Shown here in pieces: positions 11,401-40,035 of a DNA stretch of 64,000 bases (the first letter of the stretch is position 1; each line of letters opens with the position of its first letter). Source of the stretch: Branchiostoma lanceolatum (Eukaryota > Chordata > Leptocardii > Amphioxiformes > Branchiostomatidae). The notes beneath the pieces are model-generated. The model was not told the origin of the DNA and searched no databases. It saw only the letters and a list, made by a program, of their open reading frames with translations. The stretch lies in contig NC_089732.1 in NCBI RefSeq assembly GCF_035083965.1, forward strand, positions 13,130,924 to 13,194,923, given 5' to 3'. Position numbers and translations under genes: made by a program.

Positions 11401-14400
11401 GCAAGTCTAAAACGTGCAGAAATACTGGCTGCTAGGGCTCAAAATATTTGAAAACACTGGTCACATATAGTTGTCCTCAACAATACAGAACCAGTGTTTG
11501 ATTATCTGAAAGTTTAAAGTAGTCATTGTTAATGTTGTTGCATGTGTATTTTTGAATGTTAACAATATTAAATAAAGCTATTTCAGACTTTAAGTTAGAA
11601 TACATGGTAAAAAAAAGGATGTTTTTTTAAAAAGCATTTTGAGCCCTAACAACAATCACAACACCATTACAAATACAAGGTTTTAAACAAATTGCAAAAA
11701 CAGATTACAAGGATGTTACAACAGCTTTAAAAGCCACACACACACGTCAACATTATAATTATACGTTCATGTCGAATAATAGCAGAGTCCCTGGAAGTGC
11801 TCTCTTAAGTTACTACAAGAAAATCATTAATCCCATCTTTTCTTAAAGATAAAGAAAGGATTAACATAGTTTGTGAGGCAAGAACCGATCTTATCTTTTG
11901 AAAAGAGTATAAACAAAACATTACAACACAGGGTAGAAAAACACATGTAGAAGATAACAAGCCAAAACAAAGGAGTAGAGAACAGTTCAGTATAAGTTTC
12001 TTACTGACTGATTTCAACATAACATCGGAAACAGGAGTGGCTACAAACCTTGCTCACACTTTCAGGAAAAAATGCTCCAAGTATGTCCTATAGGGGGTGA
12101 ATAGCATGCAAATTACATTCATTATTGTCACTGCACTCTCAATGTTCACAACGTCAGTAGCATTCAACATGCATTTAATACCAAACCATGTCATGATTCT
12201 GTCAAACTTTTCCAAGAACTTCTACAGAGAAAGCACTTTCTCGATGAGAATGTCAATCTTTCGTTACATCTATGTCACGCATGAAAAAAAAACACATTGT
12301 CAATCAATGCATTATCGGGTTGCTTAATCGTTAGTGCTTAATTAAGAAGTGTAATTAACACACCTGGTCAGCCAGAGTTGCCCCCAGTATTTCCTACAAT
12401 GGGTGAAATAAGTGCAGTTTAGTAGAAGAAATATCAACTTAGTTGCTGAGAGCGTAACGATACTATATAAAGTGAAAATAGATCTATTCACTGCTTCACA
12501 AGCGGTGCCTTTGTCAGCAAAAAAAAACCCAACACTGTGATGTTTTAATCAACATATGTACTGTTTCACAAGAAAACTTGCCAATTATAATTAGCAAGCA
12601 TGTATTACCAGGACAAAGTCATTGATTGACAGCTAAAAGGTTTAAATTCACCCAACAACCTAGGGTTTCAGTAACAAAACAAATCTGTAAGAAAAGTTTC
12701 TAATAGTTTCATCAGCTTTGTATGCAAAAGGACACAATGAAAGCAAATCAAAGCTAAAAAAAATTTCTATAACTCAAAAAACATTTCAATGCAAAATGTC
12801 ATGACTTCATACACGCAACTGTCCGTCTATGAACATTTCAAAGAACAAATTACACAAACAAATTACATAATCAGTATTCTATTGCATGTACGTTTGAAAA
12901 TACTGTAAATCTTTGAACTTTTGAAATAGTTTCATTTTTGCGGTTTTCACTGTGATATCTCAATCTTGGATATGTATTACTAAAGTACTACAAAACGGTT
13001 TCAACAGTGAAGTTAAAACCTCCTCCTACAAAAGTAAACCACTGCAAAAGTAATAGAATTTACAGTAACAGAGTACATTTTGTAGACGATACGTACCCCT
13101 CCAACCCCTGCAGCTGCCAATAGTGGGTTAGCTATAGGTGCTGGGGTGGGGAGTAGAGCGCTTGCAGCGGGTGCAGCCCCTCCTGGGATCATACCAGCCA
13201 CAGCATTGGCTGGTGCCGCCAACTGAAGGGCTTTAGCTTCATCTGGAATGATGCCTGTGGAACAACACAACAGCACCCCCTGTTAGTATCTCTTAGAACT
13301 GCACTGGGTCTGTATAGTACAGGTAGAGTGCTCAGTTTTGGGACTGGTCCAAACCGAGTTTGGCAATTTTTTGTATGCTAGTATAATCTAAATGTAGCCA
13401 AGTTTTTCTGTTGGTTTTTCTGTTGGCAATCCTTAGACTTTTAGCCTGTTTGTCAAAGATAGAGTACTTGCAACTTTTAGCAATTTCAAGTGTTAAGTTT
13501 TAAAAGTTCTTATCTTTGAGAGCTGATTTACCCATCTTTTTAACTAAAAATGGTATCTAACAGTGCTTTTAGGTTGTTCAGGTACAGGTGTACTTTTAAA
13601 CAATTCTACAGGTACAGATTGGTATATTGTACTGTTACATAGCCATCTATCAGTTATACATTTCATTAAAAAATGTGTGGAATACAATGTACAGCTCTTT
13701 GCTTTAGGAATACAGAGCTCTCAGGCTTGGCATGTGTCACAGTGTGTACTTAAGCGTTAAATCTTCACTCCCATGTCCTTATTAGGAAGTTCCACAACGA
13801 TACGCACCATCCTGACAAGGGACTACAATCAGCGCCCTGTCGATGAACACAGTGTTGGTGAGGTGCTGCGCTACGCCACAGTTGGTCGGGTCGTCGTACT
13901 TCACGTAACACACCTTGGAAGTCACCGGCACTGAGATATCCCTAACAGACACAGAAGAAGAAGGTTGCAATATTCGATCCTGATTCCCATACAACTTCCC
14001 CAGTATAACACCCTTATTCGGAACCCAGTGCCATGTTTCATCCGGGTCATCATACAAACATCTGATCTCGTTCTCAGGGTAGCTCTAATGGTTAGTGGGT
14101 GGAGGGAACTCTGGGAACAAGAGGAGATCTCATACCCCGGATGAAACATGGCGCTGGGTTCCAAACAAGGGTGTTATACTGGGGACCGATCGCAAAACAG
14201 TGGCGGTACGGCTAGCAAAGCGGTTTTAGGACGTAAGTTTGACTCCACATTTTTAGATTATGCTGTTAGAAGTTCAGGGACCCCCAGAGATCAGGGCACT
14301 GGCGTTCCGTAGCGGCAATATGTGCCTATGTTTGACGTCCACCAATGCAGGGCGCCACGACTGTTATACATGTACTGGTTATATACTACAAGACAGCAAG

Positions 14401-15121
14401 TAAAGGAAAGCGTGTAACAGTCGCCATGGCTAGGTCGTGATAACATTTGATACGGGTGTTCCACATTGGTATTTTATGGTATCACATTTTCACACAGACA
14501 TCTAGTATCACATGATGGGCTTCTACTTGTATCAGATGGGCTTTGTGTATGACGTTGTTGAATATTTGAATAATGCTTCTAAAATGTTGCATTTCAATGA
14601 GTGCTGGTGTTGTATCTTCCTAAAAATTATTAATATCAGAACTATCACATTATGCAATACTTGGTTGGTCATAGATTTAAAAACAATTCTGCTACTAGTA
14701 TATTTGCTAGCAGTGCATGTATATATGGTAGATTATTGACAAACAACATAAAACAAGGCGAAGTATTAATTTCCTAAATCCTAGATAATTTCCAACCAAA
14801 CAAAGAGAAACAAAACAAATTTGCAGGGTGTACAACTCGAGTAAGACTTTTTACAAGATTCAAAACACCACACATCATCCTTAGCCACGAAAACGAACAG
14901 AGAAGGACAGACTTGACACTTCCATTCCAGGAAGATGCTATAAATAACCCAGTGAAAAATGTGGGCCGAATCGATCCAAGCAAACAGACGACAAATCAGA
15001 CTTACTCTGGGTACAGTTTGATTTCGTCTATCTTGCCCAGGAAACTAAACAGCGTCTGCATCTGCTCCTTAGTGGCGGCCGGCGCCACGTTGGTCACCTG
15101 GATCACCTTAGTTTGCGTCAT
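2409..15121 (-). CDS. SREK1: SREK1/SRSF11-like SR splicing regulator, 3' end outside window
   Basis: Nuclear RNA-binding protein expected to modulate splice-site choice. Coding exons in transcript order: 15121-15006, 13941-13808, 13254-13097, 9520-9359 (alternative 9305-9219), 8866-8691, 6750-6620 (alternative 6549-6422), 3613-3526, 3105-2974, 2450-2409; phases agree at every junction. The start is MTQTKVIQVTNVAPAAT. Exons 1-2 encode RRM1 (about residues 1-83, with VCYVKYDDP and AQHLTNTVFIDRALIVV). Exon 3 is an Ala/Pro-rich linker (IPDEAKALQLAAPANAVAG). Exons 4-6 encode RRM2 (RRTIYVGNLDSAT, then RFAFVEFAD) and a helix with EAMKRVRDAEALITAAIDP. The last three exons are Arg/Ser repeats (RSRSRSPKRRSRSPRRRR). 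No stop is seen, so the tail continues left of position 1. The family call is firm; whether it is SREK1 proper or the ancestor of SREK1 and SRSF11 is open. The 42-bp last exon is the least certain. Confidence 0.9.
2740..2895. mobile_element. Foldback MITE, AGCTTAT family
   Basis: Left part has ATAAGCTG...GATGCATTGTGGGCAC; right part has ATCCACAATGCATTGCACTG and ends GAACTAGCTTAT. Related copies lie at about 10991-11180 and 46914-47073. It is in the intron between the 2974-3105 and 2409-2450 exons. Confidence 0.55.
5738..5835 (+). repeat. Possible tRNA-derived SINE head
   Basis: TCGGTGGTGTAAGTGTGTGT resembles an A box and GGTGCTGGGTTAAAACTG a degenerate B box about 60 bp later. It is weaker than the SINEs at 39.0 and 54.8 kb. 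The rest of the 2.8-kb intron 3614-6421 is AT-rich, apart from two candidate plus-strand exons given in the findings. Confidence 0.35.
6422..6549 (-). CDS. SREK1: SREK1-like exon 6, diverged duplicate with GC donor (6b)
   Basis: A 128-bp exon read from 6549 to 6422, with the same entry (phase 2) and exit (phase 1) phases as 6a. It encodes KVNYSNIALNKPVALTNP then an IDAVLNQVREAQSHISSALN helix, clearly paralogous to 6a but well diverged. The donor is GCAAGT after ...GCAG, the usual context of a U2-type GC-AG intron. The intron between 6a and 6b is 70 bp. Joining 6a to 6b shifts the frame into a TAA within about ten codons, so the two should be alternatives. Confidence 0.8.
6620..6750 (-). CDS. 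SREK1: SREK1-like exon 6, conserved copy (6a)
   Basis: A 131-bp exon read from 6750 to 6620, acceptor TTAATTTCCAG, donor GTGCGC, entering in phase 2 and leaving in phase 1. It encodes KINHSNNAIVKP followed by a helical stretch with EIEEAMKRVRDAEALI and TAAIDP. This is the copy closest to the vertebrate proteins, which have KINHSNNAIVKP at the end of RRM2 and a similar VREAQ helix. Confidence 0.87.
6855..7105. repeat. Degenerate minisatellite, unit about 60 bp
   Basis: About four imperfect copies of a unit containing CTGCAGCAGCAAAACTCCAT followed by GTGCAGCCTCAAAA and a T-rich stretch. It lies in the intron between SREK1-like exons 5 and 6a, upstream of the duplicated exon 6 pair. Confidence 0.7.
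7413..7840. mobile_element. hAT-like MITE
   Basis: Terminal inverted repeat CAGGGCTCGAA at the left and TTCGAGCCCTG at the right. Inner blocks GTGCACTGGTGCACCCA and AATTAGGTGCACAGA are repeated at both ends in the same direction. The terminus resembles hAT-type ends. I could not find a perfect 8-bp target duplication. Confidence 0.65.
9219..9305 (-). CDS. SREK1: SREK1-like exon 4, short duplicate (4b)
   Basis: An 87-bp exon, phase 0 at both ends, with acceptor CCTTAACCCAG and donor GTAAG. It encodes LPPLPGNVDPSKIDEIRRTV then YVGNLDSAT, differing from exon 4a over the shared part at only two residues (D for E, V for I). It lacks the roughly 25-residue linker segment of 4a. The intron separating it from 4a is 53 bp, short enough that steric hindrance could prevent both being joined; if both were used the product would stay in frame but repeat the first RRM2 strand. 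Confidence 0.82.
9359..9520 (-). CDS. SREK1: SREK1-like exon 4, long copy (4a)
   Basis: A 162-bp exon, phase 0 at both ends, read from 9520 to 9359. Acceptor TTGTGTTGCAG and donor GTAAG are clear. It encodes 54 residues: a linker with FDPALAALGLPQ, then PLPGNVDPSKIEEIRRTIY and VGNLDSAT, the first strand of RRM2. A shorter paralogous exon lies only 53 bp downstream in the transcript (9305-9219). Confidence 0.88.
10534..10918. mobile_element. MITE with CAGTGTTCTCGCCAG termini
   Basis: Inverted repeats of about 33 bp: CAGTGTTCTCGCCAGG...CAGCATAGGGG at the left and CCCCTATGCTG...CTGGCGAGAACACTG at the right. The left half repeats CCCCTATGCTGTG several times. No coding capacity. In the intron between SREK1-like exons 3 and 4. 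Confidence 0.75.
10991..11180. mobile_element. Foldback MITE, AGCTTAT family
   Basis: GATAAGGCTGTTCACAGTTTA at the left matches TAAACTGTGAAACGGCGCTT plus ATC at the right in inverse. Inner GTGCATGCACTGTGGG also pairs with CCCACATTGCATTTCACTAC. Same family as the elements at 2.7 and 46.9 kb. Confidence 0.6.
12899..13072. mobile_element. TACTGTAAAT-family MITE
   Basis: Bounded by TACTGTAAAT and its inverse ATTTACAGTA, with inner traces of GCGGTTTTCACTG and AACGGTTTCAACAGTGAA. It lies about 25 bp downstream of the end of SREK1-like exon 3. Better preserved copies lie at 32738-32950 and 50715-50899. Confidence 0.55.
13998..14186. mobile_element. Foldback element
   Basis: About 50-bp inverted repeats. 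CCCCAGTATAACACCCTTAT and CATGTTTCATCCGGG at the left are mirrored by CCGGATGAAACATGG and GGGTGTTATACTGGGG at the right. In intron 1 of the SREK1-like gene. The remainder of that intron (14187-15005) shows nothing I can identify. Confidence 0.65.
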
Positions 15122-15501
15122 CCTGAGGAAAAAAACGCCGAATTTAACGGAAGAAATCGTCTGTAATCCTTCCTAGAATGAATCGCTCGCCATTTTCCGA
15201 AAATGGCGTCGTCCTCACGTTCTGAAATTACCCACAATGCACCAATGACGGGCTCATCCATTTCTCATTTCTTAGTTTTAAAAAGTGTTCTGAAATGCCA
15301 AAACATATTAATCAGTATGCCTAAATTACTTTTAATTACTTAGAATATAATACTTTAGATGGAAAATATCGCATTTTTGCATAAATCTGATTTGATTTAA
15401 GGGAATTAACCTTACACAAAGAGTATAATGTATTGTCCCTAAATTAGCGTGGTGCATTTTGGGTCAGAATTTGCATCAGACTTCAACTTCCGCCCTACAA
15501 C
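15122..15501. promoter_or_regulatory. Shared promoter region of SREK1-like gene and nicastrin
   Basis: The two start codons are 380 bp apart, head to head. The interval holds a pair of inverted YY1-type motifs, GCCATTTT (15189-15196) and AAAATGGCG (15200-15208). A further ATGGCGG coincides with the nicastrin start codon at 15502. No TATA box stands out. A bidirectional promoter is inferred from the arrangement. Confidence 0.55.
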
Positions 15502-18144
15502 ATGGCGGTGGTCAGGACCGTTCTCCCGCTTCTGTTGTTGTGTTTCCCCCTGTGTTGGGCGCAGTTTCGCAGCGTTCACGACATGATCTACGTAAACATC
15601 ACGGCACAGGCCCCCTGTGTCCGTCTGATGAACGCCACGCATCAGATCGGCTGTACTTCGGCGGTGAGCGGGAATGTCGGAGTGCTTCACTACTGTGCCG
15701 AACAGGTATAACCTTACAGACTGAGTCATACACTAATTAAATGTCTCATCTTCGAGCGGATGTTGAAAGAGGAAGATCGAAATGTTTTATTTCTGCTCTA
15801 GTTTTTCGTCAAAGCTGGTCCAATTTTACCCACTAATATCGTTTAACTAGTGTAATATGTAGCTAATTTCAGAAGTTTTATCACAACAAAGGAAAATTAT
15901 GTGACCCTAGGAATATCGTTGTGTGATTATTATATAATTACATGGCCTTACTATAAATGCGTTTACTTTCTCAGTGGTTTTATATCACAGTTGAAGGGAA
16001 AAGGTCTTATTTTGAATTGTTTAGAAGTTGCTGCTGACACAATTCTGTAAAACATGTACAATTGCGAATCACATACTTCCTGTAAAGTGTAAGATGTCAC
16101 AGCGAAAATAAAACCACCACAAACATTTAAAAGATTTACAGTACATGAACCGGTAAAATGGACATGTTGCACAACTAACATATGTTCTCTGTCTTTAAAG
16201 AGTGACGTCGACTGGCTGATCCAAAGTGCCAAGTACAACCCCTACATGCCCCTCATGATACCGCGTCTATTCACCTACGAAAACGTCCAAGCCCTCAGAG
16301 CATCCGGTAAGATCAGCGGCATCCTGGTCGCGTACGGGAACCGCTCCGACCCCCAACCACCCCAGGCCGGCTTCTCTCCCGTCCACAAGTGCCCGAACGA
16401 CGGTTACGGTCTGTACAACGACGACCCAGAGTACGCCCATTGTAAAAACACCACGTGGAATCCGCTTGGTTCGGGGCTGTCTTACTTGGACTTCGATTTC
16501 CCGATGTCGCTCCTGTTGAACCAAACCGACATCGACTACCTCGTCGACTGTCACAACAGGTTCAACAAGTACGACAACGACAGCAACCAAGAGTACCCGC
16601 TGTGCGCCGTGCAGATCAAGGATCGCATGGACGGCGCCAAGGATTCCATCACGTGCATCAGGAGGAGTAACCTCAACATCAACCTCAACCCCTTCATCTA
16701 CTGCGACCCTCTGGGAGACAAGAATGTCTGGGGCACGCTGCGTCCTCTCAACAAGTCAACTCCGCTGAACGACAGCAAGGATGTGATCCTGGCTTCAGCG
16801 AAGATCGACACGTGGTCCCTGTTCTACAACGTGGGTGGAGTCGGTGCCAACGATGCAACAGGGTTCATCGCCCTCCTGGCCGCAGCAGAGGCTCTTGGGA
16901 AACTGGATCAAGCTGAGAAGGACGCCATGAAGGATCTGATGTTCGTGTTCTTCCAGGGGGAGACCTTCGACTACATCGGGTCGTCAAGGATGGTGTACGA
17001 CATGAGGCGTGGAGAGTTCCCCGCGAAGCTGAATGACAAAGTCCAATGGCAGCCGTCGCTGGTCAACACGACAAACATCCAGTACTATCTGGAGGTGAGC
17101 CAGGTTGGTCTATGGGAACAGTCGGGACTGTGGGCTCACAGTGATCCTGTCTCCCAGAAGGCATCTGCAGTACGCGACGACGTCAACGCCATCTTTTCCG
17201 CCATCGAAAACGCAACAGATTCCGCCAACATCTCGATCAGAAAGCCACCCTCGTTCCAAGCACTCCCGCCGGCATCCCTGCAGCGCTTTCTACGGGAAGA
17301 TTCGCGTGTCCCAGGAATGGTGCTGTCCGACCACATGGCGGCGTACAGCAACAACTACTTCATGAGTCGGCTCGACCTCCCGGCAGAGATCGGCATGGAC
17401 ATTCCCTCGAACCTGAAGCCAGACGAAGCGTACGGCTACACGACCAAGCAGGGCGAGAGCCTGACCAAAGTGGCTACAGTCATAGCAAGAACTCTGTACC
17501 AGCTAGCCTCAAACAAGTCTACTTCTGAGGCTAAGAAAATTGAAGCAAACAGCACAACCATCAACAACCTCCTGTACTGCTTCCTACAGCAAGCCAACTG
17601 TCCGCTTTTCGCCGAGGTTCTCACGAGCAAGTCCGTGGCCGCGTTGAAGTCCCTGCCGGGACCGCTGCCACGTTACGTCAGCGTTCCTCACGACACAGCC
17701 AATCAGATCAGCCAGGTCGTCGCAAACCTCCTCACCTACTACCTCGGCGAGAGGCTCCCTAACCTAAACAAGTCGACGGAATGCAAGACCCCCAATTACG
17801 ACCACATCAACAGCTACATCTTCATGAACGGCCGACCCGTGGTGAACCCGGTGGATAACACGACGTCGTACGCGAGCTTCTGCATGCGAGCGCCCGTGCA
17901 GTTCTCCTCCGCAGAGTCTCCAGCGTTCTTGTCAGAAGAGATGTTGCACTCAAACGAGTATTCCACGTGGACAGAAAGTAGGTGGACCGTTATCAACGCG
18001 AAGATATTCCTCGTCTCAAGTGACGCGGAACAAACCATCACGCTGTCCGTGGGGGTGGTGGTCCTCCTGGTGTCCCTCGTACTTGTGTATTTCGCCAACT
18101 CCAAATCGGATGTCCTGTTCACAGCCCCAGAAGCAGACTATTAA
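15502..18144 (+). CDS. NCSTN: Nicastrin, gamma-secretase subunit (two exons)
   Basis: Type I membrane glycoprotein of the gamma-secretase complex that gates substrate entry. Exons 15502-15705 and 16201-18144 give 715 residues; vertebrate nicastrin has about 709. A signal peptide ([20 protein letters not shown]) is followed by [12 protein letters not shown]. The DYIGSS family signature is at about residues 325-330, with the conserved upstream Glu in QGETF. Many N-glycosylation sequons are present. One membrane segment near residues 683-700 ([15 protein letters not shown]) is followed by a short tail ending FTAPEADY. The intron falls after CAEQ; acceptor TCTTTAAAG. The second exon is 1944 bp without interruption, unusual for a gene split into many exons in vertebrates. 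The start is chosen for the signal peptide. An ATTAAA lies just after the stop. Confidence 0.96.
16045..16143. repeat. Fragment of TACTGTAAAT-family MITE
   Basis: GCGAAAATAAAACCACCACA followed by AACATTTAAAAGATTTACAG and TA is the right half of the family seen at 32738-32950. It lies inside the single nicastrin intron. Confidence 0.45.
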
Positions 18145-21100
18145 ATATCAGACAGCCCAGACAAGATTAAAATAATCCATGAATAGTTTCGTCAGATTGC
18201 TAGATCACTGGATAACTAAGTTCTTTGTACACAACTGATGGGTTAATACTTAGTCAATATTTTGGTGACTGTCTGTATTAGTGCTGCATACCTAAACCCC
18301 GGACTTGAATCAGACTGGACCTAATGTATAGGTTCAAGTCCAAAAAAACCTAAACGTCTGGAAACAAGTCCCGACTTGCAAAAAAATATCTCTCACTTAT
18401 ATTCTCCTTTTTGTTCTGAATCATCTTTTACCTTCTTTAGATCATGAAATTTCCGTTGTAAAAGGCAAAACACTGTATTTGTGTTTATCACTGAAATTTT
18501 GTGTTTACTACTGACTGTATAGTGTATATGATATTGCATGGCGAATTGTATTGTTTTCAAATGTCATGTAAGATTAATGCCAATATGCTATTCTAATATG
18601 TTCTTAGCACACATGTGCCATGGATTCAGGTCCTATAAGTCCGGACCTGAACCCGAACCTCTGGACTTGAATCCGGACCTGAACCTGAAAATTAGTTTAG
18701 ATATGCAGCACTAGTCAGTCACATTTGCGACCACATCCTTCACGCTGCAGCAACAACACCTAGCTGCAGTGTGAAGTAGAACCAGTTTAAACTGCCCTGT
18801 GTAAGTTGACAGTCACCGTAGTGCCGGCTAGGTATCAACTTATTACTACAAAGAACTTTATTATCCAAGATTGAAATTATGTCTTCATGGATTAACTCTA
18901 CATTCAGGGTATTATAAATGTATGCAACAATCTCGATGTACATGATGTACTGTACTGTAAACAAACCGCTCTTTGGTACCAACCATTTTGATGTAAGCTA
19001 CATAAATATTGTACATACATGTGTTTGAATCCAGTGTATCTAACAAAGATTTTTTTTTTCATCTGAAGAGTTGTTGAATCCTAAAATTATATCCTGGAAG
19101 TTTTTCCTCTGTAATCTTGTGTTCATATGAAAAGAAATATTAATTCTGATTCAGTGCATTAGAAAATGTTGAAAGAATCTAGTAAGATTTGACCATTTCA
19201 AATTTTGGTATCATGTGTTGATAGTTCATGTGTAAAATTATGTTTTTGGTAACCCTAGAAAATTAAAATGTGCTTAATATTCATAAACCATTTGTACCAC
19301 TGTAAGGAATTTATCAGACTTTTCATGCAAATTATTCCTATATTGACAGTTATGTCACATACAAGATGTTGAAAATAAGCCTATTTTTTCATACTTGCAG
19401 GCCATAGAATTTTAAATGATTAGAAAACTGAAACCATATTACAATGTACAATGAAAGAAGTTACTAGATGGATATAAGATTTGATGACATAGAGTTTCTA
19501 TATTTGTTTAGCTCACAATGTTGCATACTGGTAGTTATATCATTAGTTACATGCTGCAACTGTTTTGAAGATCAGTTTTCCATCATTTAATGGCCAGGTT
19601 TGGAAATTGGTCTAATCATGAAAATGATCAATGAATAATTTTTTTCATATCAAAATTTGATTATATCATGGGACTTTGTAATTCTCTTTGTGAATTTCAA
19701 TATGTTGCAATATCTAGAAATTTGACCAAGTCATTTAATTCAACTAAAAAATTGCATTCTCAAGAACAAGGTTATGTATTTATTTCAAAGTCATGACGAA
19801 AATAGAAACTAGTTTATATCTTGTTGGTCAACTACTAAATTTGAAACAGATACCTTTTTTTCAATTTAGCATTTAAAAAGATTTCATCAATGTCTACAAT
19901 TTGTATATTTAGAAGATCATTTCCAAAAGATGATTTATTTAACTGCATAATATGTTTAGACTGCCATAGAGGATTCGCTTGCCTTTCCATTGAGCAAAAA
20001 TAGACATTATTTTAAAATTTAAGTACTTCTGTTTTCTTGCAGCCTGCATTCCAACTTTTTTCAGGCTAAGGGAAAAGTCTTAAGCTAACATATAAAGGGC
20101 CCAGGCTAAGTAAGGTGCACAGCAAAATGCAGTTAGTGTATTGTGATATTTGCAAAGAAAGAGTGTAAGAGTGTGTAAATAATCATAATTGTACAATACT
20201 TAAGTAGTTTGTACTGTATCATTTGCTTAATTTTGTGATTTTTGATTACATGACAACTTGATCAAGCCTCAAAAGTTCAGCTGTTTGTATCCTGGGCTGT
20301 TTTCACAAGTGTTTTTATAATGATAACAGCATTCACATTAGAAAATCAGCAGCCATAGAATTTGAAAAATCTAAATTACTTGAACTAAACTTAGTTTGGT
20401 AAACATGAAAAATTGTGAAATATGCCTAAATAAGTCCCTTGTACAAAAGTCCACAGCAATAGAGGCATGGTCGCAGGTGCCATATGTGTATAGCTTGGAA
20501 GAGAAGTAATCTATATTGATTAGTGGCATGTGGCAATGTAAGAGTAGAGAGGTATTACATGTAGAATGCACCAGATAATGATAACTCTAAGATCGTTATG
20601 CGGATGTTGAAGGCAACAAGAAAAATTCATGCCCCTTCTCCTATCTCAGGGTTTTCATTGAATGGTGTAGAAAATTGTATGAGCATTGGAGAAAGTCAGC
20701 TTTTTTTGTTACTGATTGCACCATGAACAACTTTGCAAGGTAGAGATATAAATTGTACATATGCATCAAGAATAAAGACGTTTTAGTGCTTATTTTGTTT
20801 ATATTGTGTGAATCTCTTCTCAGTTGTAAAAGACGGTCAAGTGGTGAAGTTTTCAACTATATATGTTGTATACAATACTTTTTGTTAGTTGTAGTCGTTT
20901 TATCCACCAAATTGATAGATCATTTAACATTTATATTGTCTTCTCAACATTTTGACTGTCTATCTGCTTTGTGCATATGGTCAATTTCTACTCAATACCA
21001 AAATCAGCTTGGCATTAGCAACAAAAGCAGTGCTTCGTAATGTAAGTGCAAATGTAGGTCTCTATACTGGTGGTTCCAAAGCTTTTTATTTATCATCAAC

Positions 21101-21960
21101 TACTGCCTTTGGAGACCTGAGTCATGTAGAAATTAGAGGGCAAAGAATACATTTAAATCACTGTCTTAAAGTTCTTTATCAAAACATCTTAGTCATTTGC
21201 AGATGAGAGGCAAATTTTAGTCACTGAAAGATACACTACTGACAAAGTTTGAAAAGTAAACCTATTGACCAAACATCAGATGTTGATAGCAACACTGATG
21301 GCTTACCTACGGCAACTTTATATCAACACCACAACATAGTATTGTATCACTTATCAGTGCAATAATTGTACCGTATTTGATACCATCTGTAAGTTGGTAT
21401 GAATGAGTATGAGCTAACCAGGATGGTATTTGCCCTATGTAATGAATGTAGCTCAGCTCAAGAACAAGCTGGCTCAATTTTTAAGTACCACTTAACACTT
21501 TTTAAAAACTTGACAGAGAGTCATTGAAAATTGGTGAACTACTCTAATATGCAGGTAATGTTGATAATTGATAAGTATCAATTGACCAGTGGGTTTTACT
21601 CTGCTTAAGCAGTCAGCCTATCAAGTGAATTATGTTTTCCAATTAAATCTGTTTTCATATCAATGAGTCTATCCCCTAAATTTATTTGTTATATCATTAG
21701 CAGTCCTGTCCTAAGAGGTCATACACCTGTAATATACATGACATCATTTACACCTGGTGATGCCTAATGATTTAAACAACAATGCCATTGTCTTTTACGA
21801 CAAAATTAGTTTTAGATATGAATTTTACTATCAGATAAAAATTAAAGCATTCATACAAATGTCTTTTGGTGATTAATGGCGTCCGGTAGTGCCCAAGGGG
21901 TCAAGTTTTATGAATCTATGAACGATTACATCAGGCATGAAATATTATTTCAGAATAGAC
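18145..21960. other. AT-rich intergenic stretch, includes nicastrin 3' UTR
   Basis: No coding pattern on either strand; the short ORFs have no family character and AT-rich composition. It must contain the nicastrin 3' UTR and the LRRC40 upstream region. The only structured feature recognised is the MITE at 18279-18713. Confidence 0.7.
18279..18713. mobile_element. MITE with TAGTGCTGCAT termini
   Basis: TAGTGCTGCATACCTAAAC at the left and GTTTAGATATGCAGCACTA at the right form a 19-bp terminal inverted repeat with one mismatch. Inside, variants of GGACTTGAATC and GGACCTGAACC recur. No ORF. Confidence 0.75.
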
Positions 21961-21980
21961 AGTCCCTTGGGGCCTTATTC

Positions 21981-21990
21981 AAAATGGCGG
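21981..21990 (+). promoter_or_regulatory. YY1-type motif upstream of LRRC40
   Basis: AAAATGGCGG about 110 bp before the chosen LRRC40 start codon. Similar motifs sit in the other two promoter regions of this window. It probably lies near the transcription start. Confidence 0.45.
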
Positions 21991-22093
21991 ACCAAGTGAC
22001 GGGTGTTTGAATGGATGTCGTCGAGAATTTGCGATCTTTTCTTTGTGTTTAGCTGCAAGTAATCTACACAACTCCGCGTGGAGATCTGGAACG

Positions 22094-39712
<17,619 letters not shown>

Positions 39713-40035
39713 CGGCCTTGTCGCAGTTCAACAGAAATGCAGCTTCGCAGAGGAGAAGTTGAGAAAACAGGACGATATGCAATACCGTAGATTTTTATGC
39801 TCAATGTCAAAGTGATGTTCTGTTATAAGAACTCCTTGACTCACTCAAATCATATCTTGCTTTCAGTGTTTCAATTATGTTTGGCAACTACATGTATGTG
39901 ACGGTATATTTATGTAGGCACAATGTAGTGTGGAATGGTAAATGATCATATTGTCGAGCATGGGTGGTAGAAGACATTGAATTCTGTAACAGTAACAGTT
40001 ATATAGTAACCAGAAGTATGGGTGTTTGGTTGCAA

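Noticed and set aside
22007..22093. Upstream in-frame start extending LRRC40 by 29 residues
   Set aside because: MSRL at 22094 matches the family start; the extension has no conserved features, though it is not excluded.
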